Positions 33,593-45,163 are shown, numbered from the stretch's first letter. The stretch is DNA of 64,000 nucleotides from Glebionis coronaria (GCA_025667525.1 CM046882.1:529010618-529074617), one strand, 5' to 3'. Notes: a model not told the origin generated them from the sequence alone. Translations and numbers: made by a program.

Positions 33593-36455
33593 GCCTTGGA
33601 AGACTTGGATTCATTTGGTTGTTCAACAAGAACAGACTTGGTTCTCATAACAACCCCATTTTCATCCCTGTTTGAATGAAATTCCCAGTTAACCCCAATT
33701 GGTGTTGACAATGCCTTTGAAATATAATGAAACCTGTTGCATGTCATAGAAATACCAGTATTACTAGGGTTCTGGTCTTGTTTTGGTCTCCATGTTAAGC
33801 TAGTAGAAGCTTTAGACCTATTTCCCTGTGGTTGCAAATACCTAGGTTTAGCAGTGTTTCTATCAGCGCTGAAATTTCTCTTGTCAGCGCCCCGATTACT
33901 CTTATCAGCGTTGAACCTAGGGTTTGCTACAGGAACCCATTGCCTATTTGACCAAGTATTTGACTTTTGAAAAGGTCTTAGGCCTTGTGTGTTAGACCCT
34001 CTAGAAAAGAATGGGGCTGGTCTAACAACTTGTGAACTTTTGTTCACAAAGGTATTGGGTCTGACAGTGTTTGACCTATGTTGACTTTTGTCAGCGCTGA
34101 AATGGTTCCTGTCAGCGTTGACATTGGAAGCGTTGACACATTTGTAGGCCAAATGTGAGAAGCTACCACATGTATAACAAGCTTTTCTAGACATAGTCTT
34201 AGGTCTAGAAGCAAAGAAGCCTGTTCCATGATTACTAACTTGGCTTTTTGGTGACCTAGTATTCCTATACATCTCTGCATATTTAACACTAGGTTTTCTA
34301 ACATATTGTGGGCCAAGGTCAACAGGTTTGCCAGTGGTAGGGTGTGTGATCTTAATAGGTTTAGGATCATCAATTGGTTTTGTGATTGGTGTGGGCTCAT
34401 TTGGACTTTCACACAACAACCCTCCCTTAACAAACAAAGTGTGGTTAGCTTTCTTCCACTCTTCTAGGTCAGTCAGCTTTTGCTGATATTCCTCAACTGG
34501 GGAAGTCACTCTAGGTGGAGGAATGAACTCCTCCTCTTGGCATTCTGGCAAGCCAGTCCAAGATAAGTCCTTTGATTGGACACCATAGAAATCCCCAGCT
34601 GGTGGTGGAACAACAGTATAATTATTCATCCCAATCCCACTCATATCCTTAGAGTCTCTTTGTTTACTAACACACTCTCCTAGGGATTGTGTGGCCTTAT
34701 CAAATCTCTAGATTTTAAGACTCACATTATCTTTATTTTTGTTAGCCTCCTCTAACTGAGCTATCAAATCAAGATTAACCCTATTTACTATATCTTGAAC
34801 ATCCTTACTCTGATGTAACTCATGTTTTAAGATATTTATTTGATCCTTTAAATCAAACTCCATTTTCTTATACTCAGATACTGTCTTTTCTGTTTGGGTA
34901 AGAGCAACTTGATAGTTAGATACTTTGCATCTTTCAGTACTTGCCTCATCTAATAATTTAACTATCTCTTGTTTTAATTTTTCAGTATTTAAACGACAAC
35001 CCTTAGAACAGAAAGCATCATCATATACCTCATTATCTGATGAGGAGGAGGAGTGTGCCATGAGAGCATATTCAACATGCTCTTCTTTAACTTCAGCAAC
35101 CAAAGCTCTGTCCTCTTCCTCATTCTTAGCCATCCAGCTCCAATCCCATTCTCCAACACCATCAATTTGTTGAACAGCAACCATGGCCTTGGGATCTGGG
35201 CTCTTAATCATCTGGCTAGAAGGCTTCCCAGCATCAGATCTCCTTGGAGATCTACATTCCCTCATAAAGTGCCCCATCCTATGACAGTTGTAGCACTCCA
35301 CCTTGGACTTGTCAAAGCCAGCAACATCCTTAGCATTAAAGGTCATCTTCTTCTTGAACCTTTTATTGAACCTGTTTGCTCTTAAACTTACAAGAGCCAT
35401 AGTCCACTTGATGTCCATCTCTTCCAATTGTTCATCACTTATCTGCTCAAGATCTTCATATGTAATCCTTGAATCACTGGGCAAAGAAGCAATGAATGCA
35501 CACATAGTATCAAGATCAAAACCAGCAGGTTTAATTCTATCAGCGCCATGATTGTGTGTGTCAGCGCTTGAGTACAAAGCGTTGACAGGATATGATCCAG
35601 CGCTGACAGATTGACATCCAGCGCTGACACTTTGAGATCCAGTTGCTGAATGTCCATAGAAGTTCATGGAATCAAATTGGCCTTCACTTTGTGAAAAGAA
35701 GGCCATGTTGCTGCTGGAAGATTTGTTATCACTTTCCAATTGCCATTCATTCTCCAACAGTCTTAATTTGTTGATGATGTCATCAAACCTGGAAGTCTTG
35801 TGGGTATTATTGACAAGAATAGATCTTGTCTCAATCTTCCATACATCACCAAGGCTTTTGAGAAAAGTAGCATTCAATTCAGGGTCATCAATCTGTTTTC
35901 CCATGAAGGAAAGTTGACTTGTGATGTCAAGAAGTCTACTTCTAACACTGCTGAGATTCTCATTAGGTTGAGCTTTAAAGACAGCATACTCATGCAATAG
36001 TTGCTTCTTCTTTTCTTCTTTTGTATCAGCATTGCCACCATGTGCTACTTCAAGAGCTTCCCAAAGCTCTTTTGCAGACTCAATCGTTTGTACTTGTGCT
36101 GATTCTCATGACCTAGGGCATGTTTCAAGATATTCAAGATTTTCATGTCCACCCTCTTCTTGGCTATATCTTCAACAGCAACAGCTCTCCCATCTTCAGG
36201 CTTTTCCACCTTATCAGATTCAGGACAATTAGGAACAGCTGTCCTTGTGGCAATAGCAGCAGTAATCTTTGCTGCTTTATCGAATGTGTTCCCATATTCG
36301 ATAATTTCCCAAAGAGTGTAGTCATGAATAGCTATGTATTGCTCAAAATTGGACTTCCATAGCTCAAAGTTCCTGGCATCAAACATGGGAATCTTGATAC
36401 TAGGGTTTGAGAAGTTGTTTTGTAGCAAAGCAGGAGGTTGATTTGTGCCAGACAT
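33571..36455 (-). pseudogene. E1 gag, broken by one frameshift and one stop
   Basis: It is homologous to E2 gag throughout: [12 protein letters not shown] start, [14 protein letters not shown] knuckle at about 35300, second knuckle [14 protein letters not shown] at about 34170, and WVPKEN end. After residue ~129 the frame shifts (near 36082, one base fewer than E2 in a short A run), and a TAG interrupts it at about 34708. The pieces between are open, and divergence from E2 is low. An extra FSADRNTAKP-like segment at about 33855 is absent from E2. Confidence 0.88.
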
Positions 36456-36465
36456 GATGTTTTTA

Positions 36466-36515
36466 GGGTTTTGAGAATTTAGGGTTTTTAGGGTTTGGTG
36501 TTTTAGGGTTCTGCG
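36466..36515 (-). promoter_or_regulatory. Telo-box-like AACCCTAAA cluster in the E1 leader
   Basis: Same arrangement as in E2: several AACCCTAAA words within 50 bases immediately upstream of gag. Confidence 0.55.
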
Positions 36516-36544
36516 TTACTTAAAGATCAAAAGTTTCTCAACAA

Positions 36545-36556
36545 GCTCTGATACCA
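36545..36556 (-). promoter_or_regulatory. Primer binding site of E1 (initiator Met tRNA)
   Basis: TGGTATCAGAGC on the minus strand, two bases from the 5' LTR. Confidence 0.9.
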
Positions 36557-36558
36557 CT

Positions 36559-37079
36559 TGTTGATCCCAAACTTAGATCGATTAGCTTTGTGTATACGAG
36601 ATTAGATCAAGTATAACACGTAGAGAAACCTTTGCTTATGAATAAAGTAACAAAGTGTTATGCGGAATTAACACTTGATCTAAAACACAATGATGTTAAA
36701 CAAACTTTCACTTGTATTAGAATAATCGTGTTGATTACAATGAAAGGTTTAACTTGCGAATACTATGAAAACTGATATTAAACATTAACCTAAAAGATCT
36801 TCTTTTATAGAACAAGAAGTCTTGTACAATAAGCTACGAATCAACTATTCTAGGTAAAGATAAACATAGAAAATACATTGTCGTCTCTATCCTTACTAGA
36901 AGTAATCTAGAACATAATAAACGTGTAGCTCACATCTTCCATCAGTGCTTGTCTTCAATCTATCAACGCTTGACTTTAACTTGTCAACGCTTATGCTGTC
37001 AGCGCTCACTTTGCTCTTGTCAACGCTTAAGTTGTTCTTGTCAGCGTTCAAGTGTTCTGGCCTAGATTTATTCCCAACA
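36559..37079 (-). repeat. 5' LTR of E1
   Basis: 521 bp, apparently identical to 14088-14608. A TATAAAAG box on the minus strand lies at 36802-36809, and the five-fold TCAACGCT/TCAGCGTT array occupies the U3 start. Confidence 0.9.
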
Positions 37080-37084
37080 ATATA

Positions 37085-37160
37085 TGGGTATTTTGATGAT
37101 ATTTAATGCATTTTAAGCCCTTTTTGGACGATGAGACTATGTATAAAAGCAGTCTCATCA
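37085..37160. mobile_element. E0 block, distal end with hairpin
   Basis: This continues E0 after the ATATA duplication of E1. It ends with a perfect 9-bp hairpin (GATGAGACT at 37130-37138 and AGTCTCATC at 37151-37159). The loop includes TATAAAAG, which could equally be a promoter TATA box. Immediately after the hairpin the Gypsy-A LTR resumes. Confidence 0.5.
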
Positions 37161-38169
37161 CGTGCTTGATTCCTTTATTGTTTGTGTTTCGCCTCTGTAT
37201 TACGTATTCGTTAAGGTACAGATATTACGTTCTTTTAGTAAGAACATCTCTTTGACTTATTTTACGTATGCTTTAACTTTTGACTTTAGTATGATGATCC
37301 TTTTCGATATGATCTTGATTTGATATGTTGGTTATGACCATTTGATTCGTTATGCCTCTTTTAAACACCATTTGATAATTGTTGGTTCACTTCATGGCCT
37401 ATTTGGAATTTGTTTATGTCTTCAACCCTTTGCCCGAGCTATTTTGTAACTAGTCATGGAGGTACCATGACAGCGTCATTGATGCACCAATGCGTGAGAC
37501 TATCTATGGCAGTGTCATTAGTCCACGACGTTCCCTTCCGATGGCCATTTTTCTATATTGACTTTGTTTTGCAGGGGGCGTATGGATGCATCCTAGGTAC
37601 TGTCATATGGTATGTGATTTAGTGAATGAGTTGTGCGTGCAATACACCTCATATCGCTTCCGGTACATAGGAGTTGCTCCCCATGTACACTTATGTCACA
37701 ATGTGATATGATATGATATGTGTGAGTTGGTGGGTACTTTTTTTACATTTATGTTATTCGTCTTTTTATATTCATTGTTCTTCTCTTGTACATTCCTTGT
37801 GATTATTATTCGTAGCTTCATTTATATCTATTCATCTTTACAACCTTATTATTATACATGTTCACTGAGCGTTAGCTCAACCGTATTTTCTTTTCCTGCG
37901 GCATGTATTAAACGGGAAGCTAGGAACTGAGAGTTGGGTTTGAGAGCATGTCTAGAGTCACCTTTAAGTCAATAATTATTGATGACATTTATTATGATTT
38001 CATTACATTTTCATTTTGGACCCATTTGTTTTGGGATTTGGTTTTGCTAGAGTTGATTTTATGTTTATTATGATTTAATAAGTAAGATATGTTTTGGACT
38101 TTATTTTATATGTTTATGATATGACACCATAATGTGGCACTTAGTCTCTTTATCAGAGTGGGTGTTAAA
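37161..38169 (+). repeat. 5' LTR of Gypsy-A, right part
   Basis: It matches 48906-49407 plus 52177-52689. Shared landmarks are GTAACTAGTCATGGAGGTACCATGAC, in short GGAGGTACCATGAC, and the end GACACCATAAT...GGGTGTTA. The terminal CA is degraded to AA. ORFs of about 70 codons here are chance. Confidence 0.8.
37653..37660. other. Empty target site for foldback element 2
   Basis: The single ATCGCTTC followed by CGGTACAT here corresponds to the duplicated ATCGCTTC that flanks the hAT-like element in the other LTR. It is the unoccupied paralogous site. Confidence 0.85.
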
Positions 38170-38173
38170 ATTA

Positions 38174-38185
38174 TGGTATTAGAGA
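38174..38185 (+). promoter_or_regulatory. Primer binding site of Gypsy-A (decayed)
   Basis: TGGTATTAGAGA follows the 5' LTR and resembles the initiator-tRNA-Met site TGGTATCAGAGC, with two differences. Confidence 0.6.
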
Positions 38186-38192
38186 CCTACAA

Positions 38193-39823
38193 TGTAAAAC
38201 CCGCATGCTTTTACCATGAATAGTACCCTTAGTAACGTACGTACATATTAAAACTTTCCTTTTATAGCTTGAACACGTGTCACGATTAGGAATTTCAGAA
38301 GTTATGTACGTATAATTTTACGACAAGTATTAAGTACTTGTTAATACACAATAATTATTATCAATAATAATTGTAATCACGAACATGTAATTAAGTATTT
38401 ACGTATATTATTAATACGATAATATCGTTACGTACAAGTAATTATAAATAACACGAATAATTAAACGTAACACGTAATCACGAACACACAAACATGTAAT
38501 AAAAGAGACACGAGAAAAGCTTCGGGTTTCCCTTGGTGGGCCCTCATAGCCGCGGCAACAAAGGAAGAGAGGGGCCCAGCCCACTTGTTTTTACCAAATA
38601 ACAAATACAGTAAATGTTATTTTCAATCACAGAAGATTTTACAAAAAACTAAAAACCCTAATCTCTCTCTCTCTCTCTCTCTCTCTTGGTGGCCGGCGGC
38701 ATAACACACCACAAGGGGTGTTTGGTTGATTTTGTTCAAGAAATCTTACGACTGTGTTCGTGTATTCAAGATCTATTCATTCCAAGTGTTTTGCATTAGT
38801 GATATCGAACTAGGACTCTCTTCCGTTCGTCTTCTTCGTTCACTGGACTTAAGGTACGGATTTCCTGTCCTTTCAGTATGGACATTCTTTCCTTATTAGG
38901 ATTCCCCGTCTGCAGCTAACTGTTTTCCCAGTATTTGTTTTATATGTTTGATACTTATGTTAGATTAAGATCCTAAGCCATATACATGCATGACCAGTGT
39001 CACCTAGTTATGGAGGTACCATAACCATAACACTGGAGGCACCAGTGTTATGACTTCCCCACGGCGAAGTGATTGCTCGTGGTGTCCCTTTTCAGTTTTG
39101 GCCATTATATTATATTATCATGTGGGGCGTATAGGTGCATCCTAGTTACATGTTTAGCAGTATTATCAGAGTGAATGTGATGTGTGCCTTGCATCCTTCA
39201 CTAGGAGTTGATCCCTCCTACCCAGACTAATTAATTAGAGGCAACCCCTCTAATTGCATGACGAGGTCTCCCCACCAAGTATTCATGCACGGTGGACCCT
39301 CATGACCTATATGGGCTATTTGGCTAATTAAACAGATTTTCATAGAAACATAAGTCTTTTCAAACTATAAAACTAGTTTTATGAACATGAATCCAGATTA
39401 CTTAGAACTTATGATATTCCGCTGCTATTAGTCTTATATGCTTACGTTATTCCATGTCATACTTGTATATCCGTGCACTGAGCGTTATGCTTAGCCGTTT
39501 TCCTTTCATGTTCCCAAACGGCAGGTACTCAAGGGAGCTCGTAGACTTTAAGTGTACGTGCATATGGATTGGAAGCTTTCTAGCCTTCTCTACTTTATGC
39601 ATTTCATCATACATTTTGCTACTTCTTTTTATGGACATTGTTTAGTCCTTTTTCCTTTACAGTACTTATGTTTGTGTGTGATAAGCTTATACTTTGGGGT
39701 ACCGATGTTTGTTTCCGGTATTTCCTTTATGGTCATGTAATGTTTAAGACATTTTTCCTTGTATGCTTTGATGACACGCCATAATCACGCATGGCATTCC
39801 ATTTACCAAAATAGGGTGTTACA
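38193..39823 (+). repeat. 5' LTR of Gypsy-B
   Basis: 1631 bp. It includes a (CT)n tract at 38662-38686, which is shorter in the 3' LTR (45633-45649), and an AAACCCTAATC stretch just before it. Small ORFs at 39447-39740 recur at 46407-46700 only because the LTRs are copies. Confidence 0.9.
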
Positions 39824-39827
39824 ATTA

Positions 39828-39839
39828 TGGTATTAGAGC
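39828..39839 (+). promoter_or_regulatory. Primer binding site of Gypsy-B
   Basis: TGGTATTAGAGC lies four bases after the LTR. It is a one-mismatch version of the initiator-tRNA-Met site common in plant Tekay elements. Confidence 0.8.
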
Positions 39840-40274
39840 CCAAGGCTTCGACCTGTAGGATCTCAAAACACGACCCATGATTAGTGGGTAGTCACTATGG
39901 TCTTCCTAGAACTGACAGTCGGTTTTCATGCATTATTTGTTTTCATGCATTCATATATATGTCATTGTCGCAGGTTTATGACAATGTAATGGTTGGTACA
40001 TGACTGACCCTATTTAGTCGCATGTGCTTTTATCAAAACTTTTAACTTTGGGACCGACCCATTGGCGTCCCCTCGCCATGTCTATTGTTTTGAGTGAACT
40101 GACCATAGGCGTTCACTCTCGCGCGTATAAAAGTTTTCATAAAACTGCATCATGCATTCATGTGCTAGTTTTCCTGCATAAAATTTTTCTCTTGATTTAT
40201 TGGTATAAATTTTTTTTCATGTATATATTTTAAGCTTGATCAATTTAATCATGTATTTTGTTTTATATTGTCAA
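39840..40274 (+). other. Untranslated leader of Gypsy-B
   Basis: About 435 bases between primer site and gag start. No coding signal; short T-rich runs near 40190-40260. Confidence 0.6.
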
Positions 40275-41007
40275 ATGGTTCTCACACGCGAGTAGGAACA
40301 ACTCAATGTAGCAGTCCAAGCTGCGATGCAAGCTTTGCTTCCTCAGCTGAGGAATGAAATTAGGGCTGAGGCGCAGGCTGCCAACAATCAGCAAAATCAC
40401 TCAGTACCTCCTCCTCCTCCTCCAATAACATTGGTCACATGGCTGGAGAGATTCAACAAGCAACGTCCTCGATCCTTCGAGAGAGCTATCCTGATAGCCC
40501 CAGTGAAGCTGAAAGCTGGTTGGCTCATATCGAGAAGATATTCGATGCAATGGGCTGTGACCCCGTCTTCAAGTCGAGGTTGGCCTGTTACAAGTTCGAA
40601 GGTGATGTGCTAGGATGGTGGAAGGCAGTCAAGCAGTCTGAGGGAGGTGACAATTGGGTGGCTGGTTTGACTTAGGCTCAGTTCAGGGAGTTAGTGATGG
40701 GACAGTTCTTCCCCAAGGCTGAGCAAGACAAGCTGAAGAGGGAGTACCACAGAATCAGGCAGAGAGCTGGGGAGAACAGCAACGAGTTCATGCTCCACTT
40801 TCTTCGTTTGGCTAGTTTTCTTGGCGCAGCAGCAGGTACTGCCGAAGATCAAGCATACCACTTTCGGTGGGCTCTTCGTACATCGGTCGCCAACAACTGG
40901 GTGTGTGCTACTTTCAACACGGTGGCGCAAGATGTCGATGCAGCACGTAAGCTGGAGATGCTGCAAGAAAGAGAAGACTTTGGGGAAGCAGAGAGACCCG
41001 AGAAGAG

Positions 41008-41094
41008 GTATTTATTCGTTATTCAGTGGTGACCATTCTGAATTCATTCAATATTATCCAATATTTATATCTCTCTTAAAACTGCATCTTTCAG
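41008..41094 (+). other. Candidate intron 1 in Gypsy-B gag (87 bp)
   Basis: It begins GTATTTATTC and ends CATCTTTCAG. It is about 70% A+T, far above the flanking coding sequence, and joins AG|G in phase 2 without breaking the gag frame. Confidence 0.65.
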
Positions 41095-41244
41095 GCAGAA
41101 GACTGGGGACCGGTCTCAGCCAGCTACTCAGCAACAACCTACTCAGCCCAACGGAAATGGTTAGACTCAAGACCGTTCTGCTAAGGATAGGCGTGGCGGT
41201 AATGATAATTACCGTAACAACGCTGGAAACTCCAACAGCAGCAG

Positions 41245-41319
41245 GTCCTTACACTTAATCATTTCCTTATGTTACATGTGATATTTCATAATTCTGACAC
41301 ATTAGCAATCTTCTACCAG
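41245..41319 (+). other. Candidate intron 2 in Gypsy-B gag (75 bp)
   Basis: It begins GTCCTTACAC and ends TCTTCTACCAG, is A+T-rich and joins AG|G in phase 2. The flanking segments encode Asn/Ser/Arg-rich nucleocapsid linker in the same frame. Confidence 0.6.
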
Positions 41320-41384
41320 GAATCATGGTAACGGGAGGGACCAGAACCAAAGAGGTTCACAGCCTAACCGTCTAACTATCACTG

Positions 41385-41460
41385 GTATTACATCTTATGA
41401 TTTTTCTGTATTTTCCTTTTGTACCTATAAATCATGTCTCATGTGTACTTTTCCAAACAG
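41385..41460 (+). other. Candidate intron 3 in Gypsy-B gag (76 bp)
   Basis: It begins GTATTACATC and ends TTTTCCAAACAG, and is A+T-rich. Its length is not a multiple of three. Removing it is what places the upstream gag in the frame of the CCHC knuckle, protease and RT, which strongly supports a real intron. Confidence 0.7.
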
Positions 41461-44400
41461 GCTCCCAGCCAGCAAGGGCACCTGCTGGAGGGTATACTCA
41501 CCCTCTTTGCACTACCTGCAACCGTAGGCATCCAGGGCCATGTCGCCGCGACAACGACGCATGCTACAAGTGTGGCTTTACTGGTCATCGCATGAAGGAC
41601 TGCCACAAGGGCGAGATTGAGGACACATTTGGACATGTTGATTCCAAGCCGCCTCCTACTAGTGGGCGCGTTTACACGACTTCTCGTGACCAGGCCAACA
41701 AGTCTACAGGTACCATCAATGGAATCTTGTATATGTATGGTCAAGTTGCATGTGTTTTATTTGACACGGGTGCTACTCATTCGGTCATTTCTACTGCTTA
41801 TGCTAAGAATGTTAGGATATCCCCTATGCCATTAGAGAATGTACTAAACATTTCCATGCCTTTAAGAGACTCTGTACACATAACCCATATGTACAAGAGC
41901 CTTCCCCTAGAGTTTGACGACAAGATTCGTCCCATTGACGTACTTCCCCTAGATATGTGCGATTTTGACATGATATTAGGCATGGACTGGCTATCCAAAC
42001 ATCACCCCACCATAGACTGCCATACATATCGGGTCATCTTCGATGATGTAAATGCACCAGAGTACATTCACAACGGGTTCGTACCCTGAAGGTTTGTTGA
42101 AATCATATCAACCTTGCAAGCACGTGCACTATTGTCACATGGTTGTGAAGGCTATCTTGCTACTGTTCATGATTTGAAGGCTGAAGCTCCATCTATCCAG
42201 AATCAGTCGATCGTGTCAGAATTTTCAGACGTATTTCCAGAAGAACTTCCGGGCATACCACCTGCTCGTGAAGTGGACTTTAATATTGAGCTCGTCCCAG
42301 GAGCCGAGCCAATATCCAAGGCTCCTTATCGTATGCCTCCCATCGAGCTGAAGGAGTTAAAGGAACAACTTCAGGAACTGTTAGAGCGCGGGTTCATTCG
42401 ACCTAGTGCTTCTCCATGGGGCGCACCTGTTCTGTTCGTAAAGAAGAAGGACGACAGCATGCGTCTATGCATAGATTATCGTGAGCTTAACAAGATCACC
42501 ATCAGGAATATGTATCCGCTGCCATGCATTGATGACTTGTTTGACAAACTCCAAGGGGCCAAACATTTCTCCAAGATTGATCTGAGGTCGGGCTACCATC
42601 AGTTACGGGTTAAGGAGCAGGACATCGCTAAGACTGCTTTCCGTACACGTTATGGGCACTACGAGTTTGTAGTCATGCCTTTCGGCCTTACCAATGCTCC
42701 AGCTGTTTTCATGGATCTGATGAACCGTATCTTCCATGAGTTCCTGGATAAGTTCCTCATTGTCTTTATTGACGACATCCTTATTTTCTCTAAGTCCAAG
42801 GAGGAATACGAAGACCATCTTCGTACAGTATTACAGATTCTTCGCCAGAAGCAGCTATATGCTAAATTATCCAAGTGTGAGTTCTGGTTAGACAAGGTGG
42901 CGTTCTTAGGTCACATTGTATCAGCAGAAGGAATCACCATGGATCCAGCAAAGGTTGAGGCTATTACCAAGTGGCCAAGACCGACATCAGCGACTGAAGT
43001 TCGTAGTTTCCTAGGCTTAACTGGTTACTACCATAGGTTCGTAGAGATCTTTTCTTGTTTAGCACTACCATTGACCAAACTGATGTGAAAAGGGGAGAAA
43101 TTCGTCTGGACTGAAGAAAGAGAGAAGAGCTTTGAAGACCTAAAGCAGAAGTTAGTATCTGCACCGATTCTTACTCTCCCATCTGGTACAGGTGGATTTC
43201 AAATCTACAATGATGCTTCAGGGATGGGACTTGGCTGTGTTCTCATGCAACATGGGAAAGTGATTGCATACGCTTCATAGCAACTTAAGCCTTATGAGGA
43301 AAATTACCCTACGCATGACTTGGAACTTGCAGCAGTCGTGTTTGTATTGAAGATATGGAGGCACTACTTGTATGGACAATCATGTGACATCTTCACAGAC
43401 CACAAGAGCCTGAAGTACATCTTCACTCAACGTGAACTGAATATGAGGCATAGGAGATGGTTAGAGCTGTTGAAGGATTATGACATTAATCTGCAGTATC
43501 ATCCCGGCAAGGCAAATGTAGTGGCATATGCACTTAGTAGAAAGTCCGGTATGATAAACGGCATTAAAATTGAGGAGGAAATTATAAGAGACTTAGAGCG
43601 ACTAGACATCGAGATCATGGTACGTGGACAACACCGTTACTGGGCTAATCTTAGAGTGGAACCCGAGTTACTCTCTAAGATCAAGGAAGCTCAGAAGGAT
43701 TATAGTGAAATTTGGGCGATCATTCAGAACTTAGAACATCAGACAGAGTTTCGGTTGGATGACGAAGGTATCTTATGGCAGGGCACCAGACTTTGTGTTC
43801 CTGATGATCCTACTCTCAGAGAAGCGTTATTAGCTGAAGCTCATAGCTCCCCATTCTCCATTCATCCTGGTTCGACCAAGATATACCACGACATCAAGAA
43901 ATACTTTTGGTGGAGTGGTATGAAACAGGATGTTGCGACTTACGTCTCCAAATGCCTTACCTGCCAACAGGTTAAGATCGAGCATCAGCGGTCTAGTGGT
44001 TTACTACAATCGTTAGACATTCCAGAGTGGAAATGGGACAAGATCACCATGGATTTGTTACCGATCTTCCGTAGACAAAGAGGAGGCATGATGGGATTTG
44101 GGTTATCGTTGATCGAATTACTAAGTCAGCTCATTTCTTACCGAGCCGCAAGGATGATCCGGTCAGTAAACTCACCGACACTTACAATAAGGAGATCATG
44201 AGACTTCATGGTGCTCCATCCAGTATCGTCTCAGACAGAGATCCTCGTTTCACTTTGCAATTTTGGAAGAGTCTGCAGAAAGCTTGGGGTATAAAACTTA
44301 AGCTTAGCATGACTTTTCATCCTCAAACAGACGGGCAATCGGAGCGAATGATTCAGACATTAAAAGATATGTTGAGGTCTTGTGTGTTGGAATGGACAAG

Positions 44401-45150
44401 AGATTAGGACAATTACATCTGTCTGGTATAGTTTGTATACAACAACAGTTGGCACGCCAACATTAAGTGTGAACCATCTGAGATGTTGTATGGTAGGAAG
44501 TGTCGCGCCCTAATCTGCTGGGATCAGGTTGGTGAGCGAACACTTGAAGGACCATAAATGATAAAGTTGACCAACGAGAAGGTCGTTGTAGCTAAGCAGA
44601 AACTGCAAGAAGCACGTTCACGTCAGAAGAGTTATGCCGACAAGCATCGTAGGGACTTACATTTTAACGTAGGGGATCACGTCTTTCTTAAGGTATCGTC
44701 GGTACGTGGCGTTAAGCGTTTTAGAATCAAAGGGAAGCTCATTCCTCGATTCATCGGACCGTTTGAAGTCATTGAGCGAGTCGGTGAAGTATCTTATTGT
44801 TTAGCGTTACCTCCGCAGCTTTCTCACGTTCACGACGTTTTCCATGTGTCCTTACTCAGAGGGTACAAGTATCGTCCCCTTCACATGGTTCAGTATCCAC
44901 TGGAACAAATTCGTGAAGATCTTACATTCATAGAGGAACCCGAACGAGTTCTTGATAGGCAAGAACGAGTCATGAGGAAGAAGACGATTCCATTCGTCAA
45001 AATCTTTTAGAGGGATCATACCGAGCGGGAAGCCACTTAGGAAACAGAGGATTCTATCCAGGCTTCTTACCCTCATTTCATATTTTGAATTCGGGTATGT
45101 TCCTCTTTCTGTTTATTTTATCTATAATTCGGGGACGAATTATTCTTTTT

Positions 45151-45163
45151 AGGGGGGAAGAGT
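45151..45163 (+). promoter_or_regulatory. Polypurine tract of Gypsy-B
   Basis: AGGGGGGAAGAGT directly precedes the 3' LTR. Confidence 0.85.

Larger units (their letters stand above)
14088..37079 (-). mobile_element. E1: SIRE/Maximus-like Ty1/Copia retrotransposon, interrupted by E2
   Basis: The outer LTRs at 14088-14608 and 36559-37079 are both 521 bp and look identical by eye. They start TGTTG and end CAACA. The 5-bp duplication ATATA flanks the element (14083-14087 and 37080-37084). In element sense (right to left) the order is LTR, Met-tRNA primer site, gag, protease-integrase-RT-RNase H, an extra 1022-codon ORF, a purine tract, LTR. E2 splits pol between 22422 and 33387. Without E2 the element is about 12.0 kb, close to the large SIRE-type Copia elements. 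Confidence 0.9.
40275..45088 (+). pseudogene. Gypsy-B gag-pol, decayed, with three intron-like intervals
   Basis: Start ATG at 40275. The capsid region with HIEKIFDAMGCD and GWWKAVKQ lies at 40500-40990, the CCHC knuckle CYKCGFTGHRMKDC at about 41563, and protease LFDTGATHSVIS at about 41758. RT spans about 42350-42950, with FIDDILIF at 42765. RNase H spans 43180-43540 (YNDASGMG, FTDHKSL). The integrase zinc region is 43830-43980, with catalytic DRDPRF at 44237. The chromodomain-like tail (PFVKI...EREAT) ends at 45088. One frame continues across three GT-AG intervals (41008-41094, 41245-41319, 41385-41460) if they are spliced out. The frame is broken by shifts near 40478 and 44085. Stops lie near 40293, 40673, 41162, 42087, 43086, 43278, 44405, 44432, 44555, 45008 and 45038; all but one are TAG or TGA. 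It is not functional as it stands. Confidence 0.88.

Noticed and set aside
37410..37930. 70-codon frames in the right part of the Gypsy-A LTR
   Set aside because: They are not preserved in the corresponding part of the 3' LTR and have no domain.
39447..39740. Short conserved frames that recur at 46407-46700
   Set aside because: They lie in the two LTRs of Gypsy-B and are conserved only because the LTRs are copies of each other.
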